From Pycnococcus provasolii (lineage: Eukaryota; Chlorophyta; Pseudoscourfieldiophyceae; Pseudoscourfieldiales): a stretch of DNA of 64,000 bases. The translations under genes were made by a program, and so were the position numbers. Positions 57,508 to 64,000 of the stretch are shown in pieces. Below the pieces are notes generated by a model. The model did no database searches, was not told the origin of the DNA, and worked only from the letters and a program-made list of their open reading frames with translations. The first letter of the stretch is position 1. Each line of letters starts with the position of its first letter. The stretch spans positions 496,001 to 560,000 of the forward strand of contig CP150567.1 in NCBI GenBank assembly GCA_049487715.1, given 5' to 3'.

Positions 57508-59154
57508 TCACGAAGATGCCGTCATGCCCGTCATCGACGTGTCCGAGTGCATCCTCCAGATGGCGTCGCCAATCAAGTGGCCCACGCTCAGAACCGTGAG
57601 CTGCGGGAACTGCTTGTCGCTCGCCAACGGGATGGAATTTGTAACTACCACCTCCTCGAAAACGCCGCTCCCAAGCCGCTCCACCGCAGGGGGAGAGAAA
57701 ACAGGGTGCGTCGCGCAGCCGTACACAGCCGTCGCGCCGTTGTCCTTAAGAGCCTGCGCAGCCTTCGCGAGCGTTCCCGCGGTGTCGATCATGTCGTCCA
57801 CCAAAACAGCAACCTTACCATCGACGTCGCCGATGACATTCATCACCTCCGCAACATTGTGCCCGCTTCGGCGCTTGTCCACAATCGCCAGCGGCGCGTC
57901 GTCGAGCTTCTTCGCAAAGGCGCGCGCGCGCGCGACTCCGCCGACGTCAGGTGACACGACAACCAAGTCATCCTTCTGAAGGCCTTCATCCGCCATCTTC
58001 TGCTGCAGGTACTCGAGAATCACCGTCTGGCCGTACACGTGATCCACCGGGATGTCAAAGTACCCCACGCTCTGCGTGCTGTGCAGGTCCAGCACGAGCA
58101 CGCGGTCGACGCCAGACTTCTCTAGCATGTTTGCGACAAGCTTCGCGGCGATGCTCTCGCGCCCGTTCGCTTTGCGGTCCGCGCGCGCGTACCCGAAGTA
58201 CGGGATGACGGCGGTGACGGTACGCGCGGAGGCACGTCGGCACGCGTCGATCATGATGAGAAGCTCCATGAGAGTCTCGTTCGTCGGAGGGCACGTGCTC
58301 TGTGTGAGAAAGACGTCGCACCCTCTGATGGATTCGTTTATCTGCACGTACAGTTCGCCGTCGGCGAATCGCTTCGTGGTGATTTGCCCCAGCTCCATGC
58401 CAAGGTAGCTTGAGATTTCCTTTGCAAGTACCGGGTTCGCGGTCCCGCTGAAAATCTTCAGTTTGCGGGGGTTGTGTGAGTGCTCATGGTTGTCGGCACC
58501 ATGGTTCTGTCCGTTTGTCCAGACAGGCATGCCTAGGCTTGGCGCGATGCCGATGGTCGTGCTTGTGATGACGCCGCTTCGCATTTTGTTCGGTCCGTCA
58601 ACGTCAGTGCCACTTCCCATCGCGGATGCCGGCGCCTTCTGTGCTCGCGGTCCGTTGTTGAGGTTTTGTCCCTTGGCTGCCCGTTTCGTCTTCGCGACGT
58701 CGCTTCCGAGCGCCGTGAGTGCCGCCTGCAGGTCGGAATCTGCTGCTGCTGATGGTGAGGAGGACGACGACGACGACTTTGCCGCGCCTGTTTTTTGACA
58801 GTTGTTTTTCTTCTTGGAGTGCGTGGACTTTTTCTTTTTGTTTTGAGCGGCTGACGACTTCATCGCCTTCGCCACTGTGAGAGGCGCTCGCCTAACCCTT
58901 GTCATATTTGCAGAGGCAGATGCTGTGAGATGAAGAGCGCCGCCCCTGACGAGTCCACGTTCCAGCTTGAAGGAACTCGCACATGGAGACGCCCCCACAG
59001 CCCCATAGGCACACAGAGAACGCGCCCCTGCTGACCCCCCCGTTAAAGTTGGGAACCCGCTGTGCTTCAAAGCTCTAGGCGCAGACACACACGAGTGCGC
59101 AGACACACCCTGACTCTGACGAAGAGAACCGTTCACCAAGGAGTTGATTTTCAT
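57508..59154 (-). CDS. PRS: Ribose-phosphate pyrophosphokinase (PRPP synthetase)
   Basis: The C-terminal 320 residues are a full PRPP synthetase: 'LKIFSGTANPVLAKEISSYLGM', 'FADGELYVQINESIRGCDVFLTQSTCPPTNETLMELLIMIDACRRASA', 'VIPYFGYARADRK', the 'DLHSTQSVGYFDIPVDH' metal site, 'VVSPDVGGVARARAFA' and the PRPP loop 'VLVDDMIDTAGTL'. The enzyme makes PRPP for nucleotide, His and Trp synthesis. The N-terminal 220 residues are an extension: a Ser/Ala/Arg-rich plastid-transit-like leader, a Lys/Ser-rich stretch and a linker. That extension is much longer than usual, and a second Met (in 'SANMTRVRRAP') could give a shorter product. The ATG at 59154 is the first. Confidence 0.93.
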   Translation of the reverse strand: MKINSLVNGSLRQSQGVSAHSCVSAPRALKHSGFPTLTGGSAGARSLCAYGAVGASPCASSFKLERGLVRGGALHLTASASANMTRVRRAPLTVAKAMKSSAAQNKKKKSTHSKKKNNCQKTGAAKSSSSSSSPSAAADSDLQAALTALGSDVAKTKRAAKGQNLNNGPRAQKAPASAMGSGTDVDGPNKMRSGVITSTTIGIAPSLGMPVWTNGQNHGADNHEHSHNPRKLKIFSGTANPVLAKEISSYLGMELGQITTKRFADGELYVQINESIRGCDVFLTQSTCPPTNETLMELLIMIDACRRASARTVTAVIPYFGYARADRKANGRESIAAKLVANMLEKSGVDRVLVLDLHSTQSVGYFDIPVDHVYGQTVILEYLQQKMADEGLQKDDLVVVSPDVGGVARARAFAKKLDDAPLAIVDKRRSGHNVAEVMNVIGDVDGKVAVLVDDMIDTAGTLAKAAQALKDNGATAVYGCATHPVFSPPAVERLGSGVFEEVVVTNSIPLASDKQFPQLTVLSVGHLIGDAIWRMHSDTSMTGMTASS

Positions 59155-59649
59155 AATTCTAATTCTAATTAAGAGAGAATTTGTCCAGGAGAAAGATGGA
59201 TTAATAAAAGCAAACAAAGTGCTGCTGCAATGCTGCAAGGCAAGGTCACTTAGTCTATCGATTCCTGCAGTGTCGTCCAGTCCAATTGTCGTCGTCGGTG
59301 AGGAGAATTTACGGGGGCTTCGTTCAAAGAAAGGCGTTCAAAGAAAAAATCCCCTCGGAACGCGAAAACGAAACCCACCTGGCGGCGGCGCCAAACTTCC
59401 AAAGTTCTTCGGAATAGTTCCATTTCGGGGGGGAGAAGTTAGGGGTTAGGGGACCTGGTTAGGGGTTCGTTTCGATAGTTAAGGGAGAGCCTTAATCCTT
59501 ATTAATATTAGGCCTTAATGGCATCTAAATGGCCTAAAAGGTGAAGGTATTCGAATGGCGTGAATGAATGGACATTTGACCGCTTGACGGAGTAAATTTT
59601 GTACACTTCATTACTGAATGAGGGAACCTCAGGCATCTCAGGCATCTAT
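59155..59649. promoter_or_regulatory. Upstream region of PRPP synthetase
   Basis: GTTAGGGGTTAGGGG and GGTTAGGGGTTCG lie at 59439-59469. No gene is supported. Confidence 0.45.
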
Positions 59650-60744
59650 CTACCTTGACCTCATAGGCTTTGGCGGCGCGACGCCGAATGGCGGACTTGG
59701 CGGTGCAACGGAGCGACGCACAAGCACCGTCTCCTCCTCGCCCGGTTGTTCTCCTCCATCGGTCTTGGTCACGGTCGACACGGTGGCGTTTCCCAGGAAC
59801 CTGATTGTGTTCACACCACCCTTGGAGTGAAACTGCTCGAGCGGGCCCATGTACACGGCACGCTTCACGGCGGCACGCTTCTTCGTCGCCTCCTCACGTG
59901 CCAGCAGTTCCGCGAGGCTCGCGAGGTTCGTCTGCTCCGTCATGGCCGCCTCCGCTAGCAGCTCCGCTTGCGTCAACAAGGGCTTGGCATCCTCCGCGAG
60001 CTTTTGCTTGCTAGCCGTCTTCTTCGGCTTTGGCACCTCGGCAGCTTCGGCGGCGGCGCGCGCGTGCGCTCGTTCCAGAACCGCCGTGCGCAGGCTCTTT
60101 CTCACCTCCAGCGCCTCTGTCGGCGGCGCCTTGACCGCCTTCCGCTTCTTCGGCTGCTCACCTGCACCTCCAAACTCTGCCGTCGCTTCGCGGCGCTTCG
60201 CCGCAGTTTGGTACGCCTGTTTTCGTGACGGCGGCTTGAGTGCACGCGCGCGTTGTCCTTTTTCCTCTCTGAGCAGTGCCTTATCCGCTGCCTCTCCCGC
60301 CATCTCCCCTCCCTGCTCAGCGCCCACTTCGTTCTCGTCGTCGCTGAAGTCGCTGTCTGCCAAATCTTCGGATGACGACGACGCCTCGAATTCCTCGTCC
60401 ACCGCTTCTTCCGCGAAGAAGTCCTGTCCCCAGAACGCCTCGTCAGCTTCCTGTTCCTCCTCGTTGATGAGCGAGGACATGCGCCGCCCGCGCGTGTGAC
60501 GCGACGGGAGAGGATCACGCTTCACAGGTTCCAACGACTCTTCTGAGTCCTCACCAGACTCTTCCGAGTCAGAAGAAGAACCAGACCCACCATCAGAAGA
60601 ACCAGAGGAGGGACCAGAAGAACCACCACCACCACCACCACCACCACCCTCTGAGACATCACGCTGCTGCTGCTGCTGCTCCTCCTCACCACCACCACCG
60701 TGCTCGTCGGCGGCGTCGTGCTCCATGGCGGCGGCTGGAGCCAT
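59650..60744 (-). CDS. VPS72: YL1/VPS72 (SWC2), H2A.Z chaperone of SWR1/SRCAP
   Basis: In this 364-residue protein an acidic, Gly/Ser/Gln-rich leader precedes the YL1 signature 'SRHTRGRRMSSLINEEEQEADEAFWGQDFFAEEAVDEEFEASSSSEDLADSDFSDDENE' (about 80-140), which in other eukaryotes binds H2A.Z-H2B. Basic and Ala-rich helices follow. The usual YL1 C-terminal domain (a Cys/Gly/Pro block around 'ITGLPAKYRDP') was not found before the stop at 59650 or just after it. The protein is therefore either C-terminally reduced or continues in an unseen exon. Confidence 0.78.
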   Translation of the reverse strand: MAPAAAMEHDAADEHGGGGEEEQQQQQRDVSEGGGGGGGGGSSGPSSGSSDGGSGSSSDSEESGEDSEESLEPVKRDPLPSRHTRGRRMSSLINEEEQEADEAFWGQDFFAEEAVDEEFEASSSSEDLADSDFSDDENEVGAEQGGEMAGEAADKALLREEKGQRARALKPPSRKQAYQTAAKRREATAEFGGAGEQPKKRKAVKAPPTEALEVRKSLRTAVLERAHARAAAEAAEVPKPKKTASKQKLAEDAKPLLTQAELLAEAAMTEQTNLASLAELLAREEATKKRAAVKRAVYMGPLEQFHSKGGVNTIRFLGNATVSTVTKTDGGEQPGEEETVLVRRSVAPPSPPFGVAPPKPMRSR

Positions 60745-60838
60745 ATATGTACGACAAAAAACGCCAAATCCACCCCACCCGGGGGGCAGTCGGGAAATGA
60801 AACCCCGTGAAAACCCGAATCAAAATCGGTTTCAGAGA

Positions 60839-60858
60839 GTTAGGGGTTAGTTAGGAGG
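60839..60858 (+). promoter_or_regulatory. GTTAGGGGTTAGTTAGG word between YL1 and RCC1 genes
   Basis: Telo-box-like sequence about 60 bases before the RCC1-repeat ATG and 95 bases upstream of YL1. Confidence 0.45.
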
Positions 60859-60913
60859 GGTCGTTTCGCTCTTGACGTGACATCTGTTTGCACCTCCATT
60901 TTGACTTTTTGCC

Positions 60914-61885
60914 ATGTCTGCTCCCCTTGGAGAGTTAGCGCTCGGAGAGTTGGCGTACGAAGCGCTCCGCCTCGCATTCATACCGTGGCAGCGCGAACGA
61001 CGCATTGCGAAGGTACAGGAGCGTATGCGCTTAGCGCGATTTTCGTCGAGAGTCATTGCTGGGGGTTGCAATCACTCGCTCGCGCTTCGACGCGACGGAA
61101 GGATCGCGTGCTGGGGCGACAACGACGAAGGCCAAGCGCCTCCCGGCGGCGTCGACGGCGACTTCGTCGCAATCGCTGCGGGATACCGGCACTCGCTCGC
61201 GCTTCGACGCGACGGAAATGTCGCGTGCTGGGGAGGCAATAGGTCCGGCCAGGCGCCTCCGGACGGCATACAAGGCGACTTCGTCGCAATCGCTGCGGGG
61301 AACTGGCACTCGCTCGCGCTTCGACGCGACGGAAATGTCGCGTGCTGGGGCAACAACGACGAAGGCCAGGCGCCTCCCGGCGGCGTCGACGGCGACTTCG
61401 TCGCAATCGCTGCGGGGAACTGGCACTCGTTGGCGATACGACGTGACGGTGGCATCGCGTGCTGGGGATGGAACCGCAACGGCCAGGCGCCTCCCGGCGG
61501 CGTCGACGGCGACTTCGTCGCAATCGCTGCGGGGGACTATCACTCGCTCGCGCTTCGACGTGACGGAAGGATCGCGTGCTGGGGACTCAACAATCACGAC
61601 CAGGCGCCTCCCGCCGGCGTCGACGGCGACTTCGTCGCAATCGCCGCAGGTGAATATCACTCGCTCGCGCTTCGACGCGACGGAAGGATCGCGTGCTGGG
61701 GACGCAACCGCAACGGCCGGGCGCCTCCCGCCGGCGTCGACGGCGACTTCGTCGCGATCGCTGCGGGGATCTGGCACTCGCTCGCGCTTCGACGCGACGG
61801 CAGCATGGCGTGCTGGGGACGCAACGACGACGGCCAGGCGCCTCCCGGCGGCGTCGCTGGACCATTCGGACACGTCGACGTGTAA
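60914..61885 (+). CDS. RCC1-like repeat protein with nearly identical 38-aa units
   Basis: A 323-residue protein. A charged N-terminal helix region (1-45) precedes about seven tandem units of the form 'DFVAIAAGxxHSLALRRDGxxACWGxNxxGQAPPGGVDG', each encoded by about 114 bp, from residue 48 to the end. The pattern is the RCC1/BNR-type propeller blade, here shorter than in classical RCC1 (about 50-60 residues). Seven blades would close one propeller. Units are almost identical at DNA level, which indicates recent expansion or gene conversion. Such H-S-L-A-L..G...CWG repeats also occur in bacteria and large viruses, so transfer is possible but not shown. Partner unknown. Confidence 0.85.
   Translation: MSAPLGELALGELAYEALRLAFIPWQRERRIAKVQERMRLARFSSRVIAGGCNHSLALRRDGRIACWGDNDEGQAPPGGVDGDFVAIAAGYRHSLALRRDGNVACWGGNRSGQAPPDGIQGDFVAIAAGNWHSLALRRDGNVACWGNNDEGQAPPGGVDGDFVAIAAGNWHSLAIRRDGGIACWGWNRNGQAPPGGVDGDFVAIAAGDYHSLALRRDGRIACWGLNNHDQAPPAGVDGDFVAIAAGEYHSLALRRDGRIACWGRNRNGRAPPAGVDGDFVAIAAGIWHSLALRRDGSMACWGRNDDGQAPPGGVAGPFGHVDV
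61058..61869 (+). repeat. Tandem 114-bp coding repeat, about seven units
   Basis: Units share long identical segments such as GGCGACTTCGTCGCAATCGC. Differences cluster at the variable positions of the blade. Confidence 0.85.
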
Positions 61886-62038
61886 GGCAAAAACTGTTTA
61901 ACTATCCCTGTGGTACTTTAAACGAGTCACACCATCCTATTCTACTCTACTGTATCGGCTTGTCAGTCCGTACTGTACCGGTACCAACATCAGTATCGCT
62001 ACGACTACCCGGGGTTTGGAAAAAACAAAAACAGTTGG

Positions 62039-63364
62039 TTACATGATGTAGACGCGCCTCATGTCGTTCATGTGATACTTCGCGCTCGTTATCGGGTCCA
62101 CGAAGCACCCGTCAACGGTCCGTTCACTAACTGCGTTCACGCCCATAGCGCCGTACACGTGGCCGCTCGGGCACGCGAGAGGCAGGTTGTCGCCGGACAT
62201 GAGCGTGCCCGTGATGCGGCAGACGAGGCGCGTGCCCCCCGCTTTCGCCGTGGGAAGGCTGGATGCGAGCTCCGCGACGTGCGGGTCGCGAAGTGGGTCC
62301 TCGAGAGCGGCGTTGCTCACGTCGCCGTCCGCACGCTTCAGCGCCGCGGCGCCAGCACGCACCGCGGCGGTGAACAGCGGCTCGGAGGATGCCGGAAGCA
62401 GCGCGTGCAGCGCGTGGTTCATGTGCACGAACCGCTCAATCAAGGCGTCCCATCGCTCTGGCGCGAAGAGCTTGGCGTACTGCGTGGGCACGGCACCGTC
62501 CCCCGCGGGCGAATTGCCCACCAAGCCACCACCTCCTCCACCGAACACGAGGCATGCGAGCATAGCGCGCGTCAGTCGCGCGAGTCCTTCGCTGTCAGCT
62601 AGTGCCGCCTCCGACGTGGCGAGGTGCTTTCGCGCGTGCTTGATGGCGTCCGCCCACACGTTCTCGCCACCGGCGGAGACCATTTCCACCATTTCCTGCA
62701 CACGCAGCTGGAACATTAGCGTGCACCCTAGCTTTGCCCTTTGTGCTCTGTGTTCGTCGCACCACGCGATGGCGGGTGCAAGGTTGTGTTTTCTGAGCGC
62801 CTGCACGACATTTTGTGCCGTTTCGAACGGTTCGACGTCGACAAGGTTTGCGAGTTCCCCGTCGTCTCTGAGCCACTGTATCGCCGTTTCGAACCTTCCT
62901 TTCGCGAGCATGTAGTCTAGCAGGGCCATGTCGAGTCTTCTTCTCGGCGGTTTATGAGAGTTTGCGCCACCTTGACCTTGGTTGAAGTTGGTTTCACACT
63001 CACGCAGGTACGCGATTCTTTTTTTCATTCGCGAGTACGCGTGGTCGTAGACTGTGGAGGCACCGTTGAGTGCCTCTTCCAGCGATTCCAAAGATCTCTT
63101 TTTCCCAAGATTAACAGAGGTCACACCAGAACCACCCATGGAAGAAGATGAAACACCCATAGAAGAAGGTGAAGGTGAAGTCAAAGTCATCATGGACTCC
63201 AAGATGGGTTTTTGACGCACAAGCACACAAGCCTTCAACGTGCGGTACAGAGGAGTGAACATCATATAAGACTCCATGGGATGAGGAACAAGTGGTGCTG
63301 TGGAGGCGTTGTTGTTGTCTGAAGCAGATGCTGCCATACGACTGGTGGGAATAACAGGTTCCAT
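62039..63364 (-). CDS. MAEA: GID9/MAEA subunit of the CTLH/GID ubiquitin ligase
   Basis: The 441-residue protein contains a LisH/CTLH-like helical core ('LDMALLDYMLAKGRFETAIQWLRDDGEL...LVDVEPFETAQNVVQALRKHNLAPAIAWCDEHRAQRAKLGCTLMFQLRVQEMVEMV') and a C-terminal degenerate RING: 'SRITGTLMSGDN'-type block 'LVCRITGTLMSGDNLPLACPSGHVYGAMGV...DPITSAKYHMNDMRRVYIM'. The final 'VYIM' is the MAEA hallmark. It pairs with RMD5/GID2. In yeast the complex degrades gluconeogenic enzymes. A poly-Gly insert near residue 290 is unusual. The ATG at 63364 was chosen; upstream in-frame sequence has no ATG. Confidence 0.93.
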   Translation of the reverse strand: MEPVIPTSRMAASASDNNNASTAPLVPHPMESYMMFTPLYRTLKACVLVRQKPILESMMTLTSPSPSSMGVSSSSMGGSGVTSVNLGKKRSLESLEEALNGASTVYDHAYSRMKKRIAYLRECETNFNQGQGGANSHKPPRRRLDMALLDYMLAKGRFETAIQWLRDDGELANLVDVEPFETAQNVVQALRKHNLAPAIAWCDEHRAQRAKLGCTLMFQLRVQEMVEMVSAGGENVWADAIKHARKHLATSEAALADSEGLARLTRAMLACLVFGGGGGGLVGNSPAGDGAVPTQYAKLFAPERWDALIERFVHMNHALHALLPASSEPLFTAAVRAGAAALKRADGDVSNAALEDPLRDPHVAELASSLPTAKAGGTRLVCRITGTLMSGDNLPLACPSGHVYGAMGVNAVSERTVDGCFVDPITSAKYHMNDMRRVYIM

Positions 63365-63932
63365 GGCGGAAAATGGGGTGGGAGGGGTGTGACGCGGCAA
63401 CCCAACATAATGCCTCCCCTTCAGGTAGGATAGCCGATAGCGTAGCGTAGGAAAAGGGATCGGGGTTTCAGTTCGGGTTAGGGTACTAACTACTGTAGTA
63501 GGGTTACAGCTAGGGTTACAGCTAGGGTTGCAACTAGGGTTAACGGTCTCTCCTCCCCCTCATGTGCCTGATCTACCTTAAGAGTATCACCGACTGATAT
63601 ACTACTTGCTCATCGCTCGAGTTCGTCGGATTGCTTGATTGCTTCATTCCTCGCATCGACGATCCGAGCTCTGGAGTCTGGAGACGGATCCTCCCTCTTT
63701 CGACTGATCGATCGATCAACGGAGCCTCACTGGGCGCTAACAAGTAGTCTATGTTAGAGTACACACAATTGAATGATTTTAACATTTAACCAAGGGGTAT
63801 TTAACATCTCACGGGTTGTTAATTACCCTTGATTTAACACCACGAGTTTTCGCCTTAGGAGTCCCTTCATTCCTGGGGACCCCCGTTCATTCTTGGAAAC
63901 TCCCCCACGGGTCCCTTCCTCATTGTCGCTGA
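63365..63932. promoter_or_regulatory. GID9 upstream region with telo-box array
   Basis: Five TAGGGTT-type units lie at 63476-63542, the last three spaced 14 bases apart (AGCTAGGGTTAC pattern). GATCGATCGATC lies at 63706-63717. No gene is supported up to 63933. Confidence 0.6.
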
Positions 63933-63933
63933 A

Positions 63934-64000
63934 ATGTCTTCCTCATCAGCATCAGCACCAGCATCAGGTGGGACCACTTGGGTTGTGCACGGCCGGTTTT
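63934..64000 (+). CDS. Possible gene start, truncated by window end
   Basis: An ATG opens a Ser/Ala-rich stretch and then 'TTWVVHGRF', still open at the window edge. Too short to identify. Confidence 0.3.
   Translation, partial: MSSSSASAPASGGTTWVVHGRF

Noticed and set aside
61031-61873. Minus-strand repeat frames over the RCC1 array
   Set aside because: Periodicity is inherited from the 114-bp coding repeat; the plus frame makes a recognisable propeller.

Overview
This is a compact eukaryotic nuclear window, most likely from a small green alga (prasinophyte-like chlorophyte). The evidence is a set of plastid-linked nuclear genes (LdpA-type Fe-S protein, plastid-type bL27, ABC1K kinase with a transit-like leader), a class XI myosin with a DIL tail, a TAF4 carrying the RST domain typical of the plant lineage, short intergenic spaces and very few introns. 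Third codon positions are rich in G/C. Interstitial TTAGGG-type tracts sit in front of many genes. The species assignment is inference.

Layout. 0-4.5 kb: 3' end of DDB1, a possible small membrane protein, a SAM methyltransferase and LdpA. 4.6-6.4 kb: a recent non-autonomous LTR retrotransposon with two identical 144-bp LTRs and a 5-bp target duplication. 6.6-16.3 kb: myosin XI, a TMEM41/VTT membrane protein, TAF13 and a lactonase-fold protein. 16.3-20.9 kb: a gene-poor stretch with one unrecognised protein carrying a PP1-docking motif. 20.9-28.7 kb: DSS1/SEM1, CCT1, a TLDc protein, MPP alpha subunit and an ankyrin-LRR protein. 29-36 kb: an F-box-like protein, bL27, a UBX-like/SHP-box protein, prefoldin 4, two membrane proteins of unknown function and a bizarre homopolymer block. 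36-47.7 kb: TAF4, a secreted Ala/Glu-rich protein, an ABC1 kinase, a small coiled-coil protein, an FAD monooxygenase, a MED17-like protein and a ParA/MinD-like ATPase. 47.8-54.8 kb: a KH-domain protein, then BiP and GRP94 arranged head to head. 54.9-64 kb: a temptin/copper monooxygenase, PRPP synthetase, YL1/SWC2, an RCC1-repeat protein, GID9/MAEA and a probable gene start at the window edge.

Functional themes. Several genes serve Pol II transcription and chromatin (TAF13, TAF4, MED17, YL1). Several serve protein folding and turnover (CCT1, PFD4, BiP, GRP94, DSS1, DDB1, GID9, a probable Cdc48 cofactor). The TAF, Mediator, GID9 and CCT1/DSS1 promoters carry the strongest TTAGGG arrays. BiP has a clear 177-nt intron. 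Four further genes (TLDc, TAF4, MED17, ParA-like) are each split between two frames. Each can be rejoined by removing a GT-AG segment of about 52-64 nt, so very short introns are probably common here; indel errors are the alternative. No tRNA, rRNA or CRISPR locus was recognised.
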